A stretch of 64,000 nucleotides of DNA from Anolis sagrei. Its lineage: Eukaryota; Chordata; Lepidosauria; Squamata; Anolidae. Location: positions 22,533,378 through 22,597,377 of the forward strand of contig NC_090030.1 in NCBI RefSeq assembly GCF_037176765.1, given 5' to 3'. The translations under genes and the position numbers were made by a program. This document shows positions 34,518-45,136 of the stretch, piece after piece (the stretch's first letter is position 1; each line of letters begins with the position of its first letter). Under the pieces are notes generated by a model. The model made no database searches and was not told where the DNA came from. It saw only the letters and a program-made list of their open reading frames with translations.

Positions 34518-35801
34518 TCAGTTGAATGGCAGGAAGGAGAAAGCGACTGAGCCCCACCAGGTAAGCAGGGCATATATAAGTTTCTGAGAAAGGGTAGGGA
34601 GATGGGACACACCGTTTTGGTGTCCCCCATCACAACCATCTTCTCGCGTGAACTTTGGAGGCGGTGGGCAGTTCAAGAAAGCCTCCCGGTCAAGGAGGCT
34701 GAGAAGAGAGGTCTCGTTGGCACAGTGGAGCCCCTCGATGAGCCCTTGGTAGGTGAGGATCCAGGTGGCCAGCCACAACATGGAGCAGTCGCACTCCCAA
34801 GGGTTGTGAGACAAGGAGATGCGCCTCAGCTTGGGCAGGTCCACAAAGAGGTGGCTGGAGAGGTGGCTCAGGTTGTTGCGGTTTAAGTGGAGGAAGTCCA
34901 GCTCCTTCAAGGCAGAGAAGGCCGAGCTGGCAATGGAGGCGATGCGGTTGTTGTTGAGGTACAGCTTCCGCAGGCTGCGCAGGCTGCCAAAGGGGCAACT
35001 GATCCCGGTGAGATGGTTGGCCTCGAGGTGCATGGTCCTGAGCCGCGTTAATCCGGCAAAGAGCTGCTTAGGCAAATCGGAGAGGCGGTTGTGTCCTAAA
35101 TTCAACACACCCAACCTGTCCAGTCGGAGGAATGCATCCTTCTGGATGGTCCAGATGCGGTTCTTGCGCAGGTTCAAGTCCTTCAGGGCCACCATGTCTT
35201 TGAGGGAGTCCCTCCCAATGGCTTCGATGTTGTTTCTCTCCAGGGAGAGCTTTGTCAGGTGCACCAGTTTCCGGAAAGCCTCCGGGATGTAGCGCATGTT
35301 GTTGGAGGTTAAGTCGAGGGCTTCCAAAGAAGGCAGGTGGGAGAAGACGAAAGGATGGATCTCAAAGAGGTTGCAGTGGGAAAGGTCCAAGCTGATGAGG
35401 TTCTTGAGGCCTTCAAAGGTGTTGGCATGGAGGTAGGTCAGCCTTGGGTTCTGACTCAGGTGGAGCACCCTCAGGTTGCAGAGAGATTTGAATGCTCCGG
35501 GATACAAGAAGGTCAAATTGTTGCGGCTCAACCAAAGGCTGTTGAGGTAGGTCAGGTTGCTGAAGGCGTCGGCAGTCAGGAGGCGAAGGAAGTTGTTGGA
35601 GAGGTTGAGCGAAATGGTGGAGGCCGCAATATCCTTGGGGAGGCGCCGGAGGCCAGCTCGGTCGCAGGAAATGATGGCGTCAGGGGAGCATTTGCAGGAG
35701 GGAGGGCACGGCAGGTGGCTTGAGCCCCGGCTGGACCCCAAAAGACTGGTCAAGAGAGAGAAGAGGACCAGGAGGAAGAGCAGGAGGAAGGAGACGTGCA
35801 T
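34518..35801 (-). CDS. Nyctalopin-like secreted/GPI-type leucine-rich repeat protein
   Basis: Single-exon 427-residue protein. I chose the ATG at 35801 because a signal peptide follows at once (MHVSFLLLFLLVLFSLLTSL); the frame is open upstream to 35915 but without an ATG. LRRNT cysteines are C32, C36, C38, C46 (C-x3-C-x-C-x7-C). About eleven LRRs (LxxLxLxxNxL) fill residues 60-335. LRRCT starts NPWECDC and ends near EDGC. Several N-glycosylation sites (NLT, NLS, NET). The last 20 residues are hydrophobic, fitting a GPI signal or membrane anchor. The layout and strings such as SCDRAGLRRLP and YLHANTFEGLKNLISLDLSH resemble nyctalopin, a retinal ON-bipolar synaptic protein. No breaks. Identity is by recall; another small LRR family is possible. 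Human Xq23 between PLS3 and AGTR2 is not known to me to hold such a gene. Confidence 0.8.
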   Translation of the reverse strand: MHVSFLLLFLLVLFSLLTSLLGSSRGSSHLPCPPSCKCSPDAIISCDRAGLRRLPKDIAASTISLNLSNNFLRLLTADAFSNLTYLNSLWLSRNNLTFLYPGAFKSLCNLRVLHLSQNPRLTYLHANTFEGLKNLISLDLSHCNLFEIHPFVFSHLPSLEALDLTSNNMRYIPEAFRKLVHLTKLSLERNNIEAIGRDSLKDMVALKDLNLRKNRIWTIQKDAFLRLDRLGVLNLGHNRLSDLPKQLFAGLTRLRTMHLEANHLTGISCPFGSLRSLRKLYLNNNRIASIASSAFSALKELDFLHLNRNNLSHLSSHLFVDLPKLRRISLSHNPWECDCSMLWLATWILTYQGLIEGLHCANETSLLSLLDREAFLNCPPPPKFTREDGCDGGHQNGVSHLPTLSQKLIYALLTWWGSVAFSFLPFN

Positions 35802-35915
35802 AGCCTTGGCATAGGTCAAAGAGCATGGATGATGGCCCCCAGCAAAAAAGGAAGACCAGCAAAGGGCAAGGCGCCTGGTGAGTGCAATGAAACGGAGAGA
35901 GCTTAAGTCGGCCAC

Positions 35916-36130
35916 AGGCAGCGCGGTGGGGGAAGCCGGAGGATAAAGGAATTAGTCAAATGAAGGCTAATAATCCCTGCTCTGTATGTCCAAGCAACAG
36001 GTGGAAGGATCAAATGCCTTGCAAAGAGGCGACAGCAAGGGCATTAATAACCAAATGCAAAAGCACAGAAAGATTTGGTCCGAAAAGGGCTACTTCACCA
36101 CTTCCTTGAAAAGTAGCGGCGGGATGAGGA
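35916..36130. other. Presumed promoter side of the LRR gene
   Basis: Unique, moderately AT-rich sequence 5' of the - strand gene. I see no convincing TATA box or CpG island. Confidence 0.25.
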
Positions 36131-36131
36131 C

Positions 36132-36632
36132 GGGTAATCTACCTATCTAACCGCATCTCTGCCTATGAACCCACCAGGACTTTGAGATCTTCCGGGGAGG
36201 CCCTGCTCTCGATCCCGCCTGCTTCTCAAGCATGGTTGGCGGGGATGAGAGATAGGGCCTTCTCGGTGGTGGCTCCTCAGCTGTGGAACGCCCTTCCACG
36301 GACATTAGGCTAGCACCATCTCTAATGGTATTCCGCAAAAAAGTGAAGACCTGGCTGTTCAAGCAGGCATTCGAATAACTAGTGCAATGATTGGTAATGA
36401 ACATAGGAATGGAACAATGGATGACGAATCTGGATTATGTTTTGATAATGAGACAACTATGATCGGTTATTGTAGTAAGTGTTTATTGATTGGGTAATGT
36501 GTTAAGTGGTGAATTGTTGTTATATTTGCATTGAATTATTGCTGTTTTATTGGTTGTGAACCGCTGTGAGTCGCCTTTGGGCTGAGAACAGCGGTATATA
36601 AGTAAAGCAAATAAATAAATAAATAAATAATC
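36132..36632 (+). mobile_element. L2-like LINE 3' part with (AAAT)n tail
   Basis: Contains the SGEALLSIPPAS-like segment, CGGTGGTGGCTCCTCAGCTG, and a 3' end AACCGCTGTGAGTCGCCTTT followed by (AAAT)n. A different L2 subfamily from its neighbour at 36692. Confidence 0.75.
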
Positions 36633-36691
36633 TCTGGTCTGTTCATTCAAGAACAGAGGGGGTGTCTTCACTGTAGAATTAATGCAGTTTG

Positions 36692-37596
36692 GCACCACTT
36701 GGGGGTCCTCCTGGATTCTTCACTTACGTTTGAGGCTCAGGCATCGGTGGTGGCCGGGAGGGCCTTTGCACAATTAAGACTCGTGTGCCAACTGCGACCG
36801 TACCTCGGGAAGGCGGATCTGGCCAAGGTGGTCCACACCTTAGTCACCTATAGACTGGATTACTGCAATGCACTCTATGTGGGGCTGCCCTTGAAAACAG
36901 CCCGGAAATTTCAGATGATTGAACGGGCAGCAGCCAGGTTGTTAACTGGGGCTCCTTACAGGGAGCAGTCAACCCTTCTGTTCAAGGAGCTCCACTGGCT
37001 GCCATTCATCTACTGGACCCAATTCAAGATGCAGGCTCTTACCTACAAAGCCCTGAACGGTTTGGGACCCGCCTGCCTGCGTGATCGCATTTCTGTATAC
37101 GAACCCACACGATCCCTTCGATCATCCGGAGAAGCCCTGCTCTCGATCCCACCAGCATCGCAGGCACAATTGGTGGGGACGTGAGACAGGGCCTTTTCAG
37201 TGGTGGCCCCTCGACTCTGGAACTCACTCCCTAAAGATATCAGACAGGCTCCAACTCTGGCAGTCTTCAGGAGGAGCTTGTAGATGTGGCTGTTCCAGTG
37301 TGCCTTCCCGGAATAATGATCCCATAGCACTTCGTCCTCCAAAGCACTTTACATTTCTTTAAGTCTGCTCGTATGCCCTTCCACAAACACCAGTATCACC
37401 TTCCGTTCATGTCCCAGCATTACTTCCAACTTTACATTTGGCCTTCCCAGTGTTTTTAATTATGTGTTGTTTTATTGATAATGTTATGTATTTTATTGTC
37501 TATGTTTTTTTCTTTTTTCATTGCTCGTATTGTTGTGTTTGGGCTCAGCCTCATGTAAGCCGCACCGAGTCCCTTGGGGAGATGGTAGCGGGGTAC

Positions 37597-37648
<52 letters not shown>
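36692..37648 (+). mobile_element. L2-like LINE, ORF C-terminus and 3' UTR with (ATT)n tail
   Basis: Encodes 160 open residues: LGVLLDSSLTFEAQASVVAG, RLDYCNALYVGLPLKTARKF, LTYKALNGLGPACLRDRISV. The 3' UTR ends CGGGGTACAAATAAAGTG and (ATT)n. One of the best preserved L2 pieces here. Confidence 0.9.
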
Positions 37649-37649
<1 letters not shown>

Positions 37650-37897
37650 GGATCCTACAGTTTGTGGAGGCACCAGCAGGCTTAGAAAGAGAAGGCTCAG
37701 GGACTTGCAAAACGACATCTCCCAGGATCCAATTGACTTCAGCCATGACAATTCAAGTAGGATTCAACAGCATCAATTCCACAGTGTAGATCACCCTTAA
37801 GTCTCCTGCAGTATAAAAAAAGAGGAAGGAAAGAGGAGGTCTTAAAGGTGTGCCGCATTTCTGTTGTTGTTGTTGTTGTTGTTGTTGTTTTTCTTCT

Positions 37898-38045
37898 CCT
37901 TTACTTATTTATTTATTTACAATATTTATATTCTGCCCTTCTCACCCCGCAGGGGACTCAGGGCAGATTACAATGTACATATACATTGCAAACATTCAAT
38001 GCCATAGACACACAACATATATAGACAGACACTCAGAGGCTATTT
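37898..38045 (-). mobile_element. L2-like LINE 3' end
   Basis: TTATTTATTTATTTACAATA, CTGCCCTTCTCACCCCGCAG and GGGCAGATTACA match the L2 3' UTR. The region 38046-38336 shows nothing recognised. Confidence 0.6.
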
Positions 38046-38336
38046 AACTGTCCAGCTTCATAAGGGTATGCTTTTTGAATTCTGGCCACCAGGGGAACTG
38101 TCGCTTCACTGTCCATTTGTGACATTGATGAAGTACTTCCTCATTCTCTGCATGCTTACTGGAGATTTTATGGCGTCGTAAATTAGTTAAATTAGCCTCC
38201 CTGCATACACGGTACCTAAATTTCCTACATGACAGATGCAACTGTCTTTCGGGCTGCAAAGGTTGACAGCAAGCTACACAAATTGGTCAGAAGCTCATTT
38301 TGACCTGGACTGGCTTTGAACTGACCTGGACCGGCT

Positions 38337-39266
38337 TCAAATTAATGACTTAGATGAAGCGTTAGAAGGCAGGATCATCAAGTTTGCAGACTACACCAAA
38401 TTGGGAGGGATAGCCAATACTCCAGAGGACAGGAGCAGGATTCAAAACGATCTTGACAGATTAGAGAGATGATTGGCCAAAACTAACAAAATGAAGTTCA
38501 ACAGTGACAAATGCAAGATACTCCACTTTGGCAAGAAAAACGAAATGCAAAGATACAGGATGGGGGATGCCTGGCTCGAGAGCAGTACGTGTGAAAAAGA
38601 TCTTGGAGTCCTCGTGGACAACAAGTTAAACATGAGCCAACAATGTGATGTGGCGGCAAAAAAAGCCAATGGGATTTTGGCCTGCATCAATAGGAGCATA
38701 GTGTCTAGATCTAGGGAAGTAATGCTACCCTTCTATTCTGTTTTGGTTAGACCACACCTGGAATATTGTGTCCAATTCTGGGCACCACAATTCAAGAGAG
38801 ATATTGACAAGCTGGAATGTGTCCAGAGGAGGGCGACTAAAATGATAAAAGGTCTGGAGAACAAGTCCTATGAGGAGCGGCTTAAGGAGCTGAGCATGTT
38901 TAGCCTGAAGAAGAGAAGGCTGAGAGGAGATATGATAGCCATGCATAAATATGTGAGAGGAAGCCACAGGGAGGAGGGAGCAAGCTTGTTTTCTGCTTCC
39001 CTGGAGACTAGGACGCGGAACAATGGCTTCAAACTACAAGAGAGGAGATTCCATCTGAACATGAGGAAGAACTTCCTGACTGTGAGAGCCGTTCAGCAGT
39101 GGAACCCTCTGCCCCGGAGTGTGATGGAGGCTCCTTCTTTGGAAGCTTTTAAACAGAGGCTGGATGGCCATCTGTCAGGGGTGATTTGAATGCAATATTC
39201 CTGCTTCTTGGCAGGGGGTTGGACTGGATGGCCCATGAGGTCTCTTCCAACTTTGATTCTATGATT
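38337..39266 (+). mobile_element. CR1 LINE, RT domain C-terminal half, longest copy
   Basis: A 238-residue open frame (38473-39189) starts after a single stop. It carries [60 protein letters not shown] and WNPLPRSVMEAPSLEAFKQR. Ends in TTGATTCTATGATTC. The low decay suggests a young insertion. Confidence 0.93.
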
Positions 39267-39645
39267 CATGACCTTTCGGTCAGTGGTGATCTTAATGCAG
39301 CTGACGCCCAGCCAGCTGCACCACAGTCCTTTTCCTCCTCCTTCTCACCCTCCTCCTCTTCTTCTCTCTTCTTTCCTCCTTTAAAAAAAGTTGTTTGGAA
39401 ATTGGGTAGGAGCCTCATATTCACATGGATTACATTCCTGGATTTTTAGTAGATACGTTATGTCTGCAATACATTTCCCTGCCAAACTTCAAAACGTGCT
39501 GATAAAAATAAATATTATCACAAAAAATTGTTCTCTTCCTCCTTTTTATTGTGTAGGAGAGCCGAGAAATAGAACAGTGGGGCAGCCTTAGATAAGAAAG
39601 GCCCATCATCTGGTTAATTTGCTTTCACACTTTCTTAGGCAATGG
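39267..39645. other. Unassigned sequence with TCC-rich run
   Basis: A (TCC/TTC)-rich run at 39330-39380. Otherwise unique, no gene seen. Confidence 0.3.
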
Positions 39646-39654
39646 GGATGGGAG

Positions 39655-39836
39655 CCCGAAATAACCAAAATAGCCTGCCTGACCTTGGCAGCCAAGCAGG
39701 GTTAGCCCTGGTTAGGATCTAGATGGGAGACTGCCAACGAATGACAGGGGCCGGAGGCTTATTTTAGAGGAAGAAATTGGCTAAACCACCTCTGAAATGA
39801 ATAGATTCGATGGACAACTTGAAAACACCCACATGC
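39655..39836 (+). mobile_element. 5S rRNA-derived SINE (5S-Sauria type)
   Basis: Positions 39675-39740 match 5S rRNA (AGCCAAGCAGGGTTAGCCCT, CTGGTTAGGATCTAGATGGG, AGACTGCC; compare AAGCTAAGCAGGGTCGGGCC). It continues past the 5S end into a SINE body (AAATTGGCTAAACCACCTCT, GACAACTTGAAAACACCCAC). That body marks it as a SINE rather than a 5S pseudogene. Confidence 0.8.
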
Positions 39837-39839
39837 AAC

Positions 39840-40232
39840 AGGGAGACTGAGAAAGAGGGTGAAAGGAACAGCAGATGACTGTGTCTGAAAAACATTTCAC
39901 CTCGTTCCACTTGGAAGGCAAATGTGTGAAGAAAGTCTTGTTGAGTCTGGAAGCTCAACAACCCACTCAGGGCCTCCCTCAGAATAAATAAACATTATGG
40001 GCAAGAGGCCGGATCAGTTTTCAGCACAAGCTAAGTTGCCTTTCCCCAGAATTTGAATCCTAATTTTAAAAAGGAACTGGCTACCATTCGTTTGTTCAAT
40101 ATATAGCCCAGATTTGTCCTATCAAAGTGTTGAGCGGTTTCAACATGGGTTTGGAGCCGGCATGTCAAGCTCCCAAAGGACCAAACAAGACAGGCAGAAA
40201 TAATAATAATAACCATAACCATAACAAGGTCT
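39840..40232. other. Unassigned intergenic sequence
   Basis: No gene or repeat recognised, apart from a short AAT/AACC run at 40201-40226. Confidence 0.3.
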
Positions 40233-40872
40233 TTTTCAAGTTGACAAGGAGAAGACCTGGTGATGGCTCACGAATGGAACCCTGAAGAAGGAGACAGAAG
40301 GCCTGATTCTTGCAGCCCAGGAGCAAGCCATCAGAACCAATGCAATTAAGGCCAGGATTGAAAAATCAGTGGATGACCCAAAATGCAGACTGTGCAAGGA
40401 AGCTGATGAAACCGTGGACCATATCCTCAGCTGCTGCAAGAAAATCGTACAGATGGACTACAAACAAAGACACAACTCTGTGTTCTAGATGATTCACTTG
40501 AACTTATGTCACAAGTGCCACAGCAAAGAATTGATGGGATCATAAACCCGCAAAGGTCGTGGAAAATGAACACACAAAAATACTGTGGGCCTTTGAATCC
40601 AGACTAACAAGGTTTTGGAACACAAAACATTGGACATCACGATTGTGGTAAAGAAAAAAGCCTGGATCATTGATGTCGCCATACCGGGTGACAGTCACAT
40701 TGAGGAAAAACAACAGGAAAAACTCAGCCGCTATCAAGACCTCAAAATCGAACTGCAAAGGCTCTGGCATAAACCAGTACAGGTGGTCCCAGTGGTCATT
40801 GGCGCACTGGGTGCCGTGCCAAAAGATCTCAGCCAGCATTTGGAAACAATAAATATCGACAAAATCACTATC
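40233..40872 (+). mobile_element. R2/R4-group LINE, knuckle and endonuclease region
   Basis: Encodes EQAIRTNAIKARIEKSVDDP, KCRLCKEADETVDHILSCCK and KKAWIIDVAIPGDSHIEEKQ, then QRLWHKPVQVVPVVIGALGA. Stops interrupt it. The endonuclease has TLDIT where the copy at 1 has TPDIA, so the first catalytic motif is altered (PD to LD). A CR1 insertion on the - strand follows directly. Confidence 0.8.
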
Positions 40873-41477
40873 CTATTGATGCAGGCCAAAATCCCATTGG
40901 CTTTTTTTGCCACAACATCACATTGTTGGCTCATGTTTAACTTGTTGTGCATGAGGACTCCAAGATCTTTTTCACACGTACTGCTCTCGAGCCAGGCGTC
41001 CCCCATTCTGTATCTTTGCATTTTGTTTTTTCTGCCTAAGTGGAGTATCTTGCATTTGTCACTGTTGAACTTCATTGTTTTAGTTTTGGCCAATCATCTC
41101 TCTAATGTGTCTAGATTGTTTTGAATCCTGCTCCTGTCCTCTGGAGTACTGGCTATCCCTCCCAATTTGGTGTCGTCTGCTAACTTGATAAACATGCCTT
41201 CTAACCCTTCATCTAAGTCATTAATAAAGATGTTGAACAGGACCGGGCCCAGGATGGAACCCTGCTTGTGGCACTCCGCTCTTTCCAAGATGAAGAGGAA
41301 GCATTGGTGAGCGCCCTCTGGGTTCGTCCACTTAACCAATTACAGATCCACCTCACCGTAGTTTTGCCTAGCTCACATTGGACTAGTTTCCTTGCCAGAA
41401 GGCCCTGGGGGACCTTGTCGAAGGCGTTACTGAAATCCAGGTACACTACATCCGACAAGCATCTACCCAGCTTGTAA
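40873..41477 (-). mobile_element. CR1 LINE, RT palm to thumb
   Basis: The - strand encodes [40 protein letters not shown] and the catalytic LADDTKLGG (Y/L-A-D-D box), then MKFNSDKCKILHLGRKNKMQ. It is truncated at the 3' side in ILACIN. Confidence 0.9.
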
Positions 41478-41496
41478 CTCTATCAAAAATAGAGAT

Positions 41497-41700
41497 AGGT
41501 TCTTGTGGGTTCTTTCGGGCTATAGAGCCATGTTCTAGAGGCATTTCTCCTGATGTTTCGCCTGCATCTATGGCAAGCATCCTCAGAGGTGCTTGCCATA
41601 GATGCAGGCGAAACGTCAGGAGAAATGCCTCTAGAACATGGCTCTATAGCCTGAAAAAACCCACAAGAACCTAGTGATTCCAGCCATGAAAGCCTTCGAC
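41497..41700. mobile_element. Palindromic Penelope-like termini with 12-bp target duplication
   Basis: Two inverted terminal repeats of about 95 bp meet at 41590 with almost no spacer. AAAAATAGAGAT flanks the unit at 41485-41496 and 41701-41712, so the palindrome inserted as one piece. Confidence 0.88.
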
Positions 41701-41794
41701 AAAAATAGAGATCATTTATGGAGAATCCACGAAGAAGAGACCTCCAAGTCCCTCTATCAGGGCAACCTTGAACACAACCGAGAACACTATTTAA

Positions 41795-42060
41795 CATTTC
41801 TAGGTCCTCCAGTACAATTCTATAGTCAACATCTGTTGGAGGCATACCATATAATTGTGGAGGAGCCAGAAAATGCCTAAAGAGGTCATTATTATAGCAT
41901 TTCTAAGTTCTGTAATGCAACTCTATGGAGAGGTATGCCACAGAATTGTGCTAGAAAATGCCAACAGGAACCATTGTTTTAGCATTTCTAGGTCTTCCAC
42001 TGTGACTCAAGGTTCAGGGAAGACATGACATAGAATTGCACTAGAGGACCTATAAAGGTG
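41795..42060. repeat. Dispersed monomers of the 83-bp minisatellite family
   Basis: ATTTCTAGGTCCTCCAGTAC, TTCTATAGTCAACATCTGTT and two more diverged units match the array at 2990-4700. Confidence 0.65.
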
Positions 42061-43776
42061 ACATTTGATTGGCACATGAAATTGTGGTTATGGATCCCAT
42101 GGCTTTGAAGGTCATACTGTATCACTTAATTCCTCAGCCACCAAGAGTGGGTTATTTGTTTCTGAAGGGCATTAAGTCCTCCAGTAGCTTCTTATCCCAC
42201 CAAGAACGAAGATAAATCCCATCCATATCTGCATGGAAACCCTTCCCTCAGAGACCTGGGATGACCTTAGGCTAATGCTGACTGTCTCTGGCCTCTAATC
42301 TTGCCCTCTGTTATCAGTACATGATGCTTGGGGATTCTTAAACTGAAAGATCTCCTTCTTCTTGCGATTATCCTTCTGAGCTTTATGCAAACTTCTCACA
42401 TTTTTGCATTAATTCCTCCCTCCAGAGGAAGCTTCCCTTCCTGCAGAAAACCTCCACAGGCTTTCCGTTCAAGCCATGCAATGAAAATTAATGGCACTTT
42501 TTCAAAATATTCAGAGAAACCTCAGCCATTCCTCCAAATTGTCTTCTTTTTCTCAACCATGGCTATGTTGGATGCATGATATATTTTAATTCTATATCAG
42601 ATGCATCATATATTTCAGTTCCAGTTTATCTCTTCGAATCCTTAATGTGCTGTCGCATGCTGGGCCTGTGCATAAGACTGTAGACAGGACATAAATTCTG
42701 TGTGCCCAACGGGACGCCGGGGCTGCCTCAGATTAAAGGCCCTTGGATTTCCTTAAAACAGAGTCTTTAGATTGCTTAAGGTTCAACAAAGTTCTTTACT
42801 GATGAAAACAAACAGGTACTTTCAAGTTTTCTTAACAGTCTATTGGCTCTTGCAATCTTGTTCACTGGGAACAGGCACTATCTTCATAACTGTATACTAA
42901 CTAATAGGGAAATCCTTAACTTCTAATCTGGGCAGTCTGTACTTGCCTCTGTTGGCGTGGAGCCCCTGCACCCGGTACTAACTGCGTCTGACTTCCGTGA
43001 GCGACCCTTACCAAGCAGAGCTTTGTAGACTTCCAGGGGAAAAGAAGGAGTTCAGGTTTCAGTGATGGCTGGCTGAAGTCCTTCAGCAAAGGAGCTGTAA
43101 GGCTGTATGATCCTCGGCCAAGCTGTGGGCTGTATAACCTCAGCCAAGCTGTGGGCTGTATATCTCCCTGACCAAGCCGTAGAAGACGAAGCTTTCTACA
43201 GGAGCTCTTGGTATTATGTCCTGCAGGAAAAGCTTCTCTGTGTGGACTGAACTCAAAAAGGCTCCTATTCCCTCCAAAAACCCAAAGGGGGTGGGACCAG
43301 GGAACCTAACTATAATTGACAGGTGGCTTGCCCTATGATTGCAGCCAAAAGAAGCCACCTATCAGCAGAGTCCCTGAAACTGAGGACTGCAACAAACATT
43401 CAATGCAAAGCAAACGAAATTGGAGCTCCTGGTACAGCTGTACCAGCACACTTAATGCTGACTTCATCCTTATGGACAATCTATTCAGACCCTTGAGCTT
43501 TTTATGTTAGAGAATTATAGCACTATGAATCCAAAATCCTATAAAATCTTGATGGTGCAGCTACAGTGTAGAATTAACTCAGTTTGACACCACATTGATT
43601 CCATAGCTCAAAGTTATGGGAACTGCAGTTTACCACGTCAAAGAGTACTGGTGCCTCTCCAGACTATAACTCCCAGAATTCTATAGCATTGAGCCATGGC
43701 GGTTGAGCTAATATCAAATTGCACTAATTCTGCAGTACAGATTTATTTATTTATTTATGTATTTTTATTTATTTTG
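42061..43776. other. Long stretch without a recognised gene
   Basis: 42061-42690 looks unique. 42702-43450 may be one old interspersed repeat: it opens TGTGCCCAACG, closes CCAGCACA and has an internal repeat (GCCAAGCTGTGGGCTGTATA twice), but no target duplication is visible. 43560-43740 has GGGAACTGCAGTTTACC-type common amniote repeat remnants. Confidence 0.3.
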
Positions 43777-44038
43777 GTGTCAGGAGCGGCTTGAGAAAAT
43801 GCAAGTCGCTTCTGATGTGAGAGAATTGGCCGTCTGCAAGGACGTTGCCCAGGAGACACCAGGATGTTTTTTTAATGTTTTACCATCCTTATGGGAGGCT
43901 TCTCTCATGTCCCTGCATGGGGAGCTGGAGCTGACAGTGGGAGCTCATCTGCGCTCTCCCCGGATTCGAACCTGCGACCTGTTGGTCTTCAGTCCTGCCA
44001 GCACAGGGGTTTAACCCACTGTGCCACCAGGGGCTCCT
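43777..44038 (-). mobile_element. tRNA-derived SINE
   Basis: On - it has head GGAGCCCCTGGTGGCACAGT, B-box GGTTCGAATCC and tail GCCGCTCCTGACACC. Full length. Confidence 0.88.
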
Positions 44039-44127
44039 ACAGTACAGATGCACCATTGGTAGACTCAGAATGGATCTACACTGCCATATAATTAACTTCT
44101 GAACTGCATTATATGGTCAGTGTAGAC

Positions 44128-44463
44128 CAGGGATCCACAAACTTTTAAAGCAGAAGGCCAGGTCACAGTTCTTCAAACTGTTGGAGGGTCGGATTATAAT
44201 TTGAAAAAAGCATGAATGAATTTCTATGCACACTTAAAAACAATACAATAATTAAAATGAAGTACAATTTTAACAAGTATAAACTTATTAGTATTTCAAT
44301 GGGAAGTATGGGCCTGCTTTTGGGTAATGAGATAGGATTATTGTTGTTGTTATTATTGTGTGCTTTCAAGTTGTTTCAGACTTAGGTTGACCCTGAGTGA
44401 GGGCCAGGTAGATGACCTTGGAGGACCGTATCCAGCCCCCGGGCCATAGTTTGAGGACCCCTG
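44128..44463. mobile_element. hAT MITE with 8-bp target duplication
   Basis: Ends CAGGGATCCACAAACTTTTA and inverse CAGGGGTCCTCAAAC, flanked by GTGTAGAC (44120-44127, 44464-44471). Sister of 32188-32549. Confidence 0.88.
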
Positions 44464-44914
44464 GTGTAGACCCATACAAAGGCAGCTCAGTGCCATTCAA
44501 ATTGCATTGTATGAGTCTACATTTGAAATAGAGCAATTTGGACCATCCGCAGATAGTGAGATCCGGGTTGCGGATAGCGAAACTCCAAGAGCAGAGTCTT
44601 GTTAAGCAGATACTGTCACTGGCAGCGGGTCACCTTTGGATCCATGCACCTGACGAGATGAAGAAGCTCACCCAATGGTCCCTAATCAAGAAATCTCACC
44701 AAGTTGAAGAAGAAGCCGCAGAGGTGTTATCGACTGGCTGTGGATAGAGAGATCCAAGCCATTGTGGGTTGCCTGGTGAGAAAAGAAGCTAGTATTCCAG
44801 AATAAATCTCACCAAATTGAAGAGAAAGCCACAGAGGTTTTTATTTCATTTCAGCTGGAAACAAAAGTGACATGCCCACTGGGCAGAGAAATACAAAATA
44901 TATAACCTTGAGAT

Positions 44915-45085
44915 TACACCAGAGGCGCTCTAAGTGGCCAGCTACTGGTCAAAGGACATTTAATCAACTATCAAGCTTGCAAACTTTGTGTTTTGTTTGT
45001 TTGTTTGTTGGTTGGTTGGTTGGTTGGTTAAAAATGCAATACAGCTGTTTGGTTTGCTCCTGACACGATAAATAAATAAATATTC
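44915..45085 (+). mobile_element. LINE 3' end (same family as 14031-14690)
   Basis: Shares GTGGCCAGCTACTGGTCAAA and AATGCAATACAGCTGTTTGG with the inverse of 14035-14165, including a (TTTG)n block, and ends GCTCCTGACACGATAAATAA. The last 13 bases before the A-rich tail match the tRNA-SINE tail. Confidence 0.65.
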
Positions 45086-45136
45086 ATAATATGATTAAGT
45101 TGAAATGGGAAAGAATGTTGCAGGAAGTATCCTGGG

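Noticed and set aside
34819-35723. Open frames antisense to the LRR gene
   Set aside because: Shadows of regular LRR codons; Lys/Arg-rich with no domain.
39655-39760. 5S rRNA gene
   Set aside because: The match is imperfect and runs directly into a SINE body, so it is a 5S-derived SINE.
42702-43450. Possible solo LTR (TGTGCC...GCACA, about 750 bp)
   Set aside because: No target duplication, no second copy and no recognised family; kept only as unassigned sequence.
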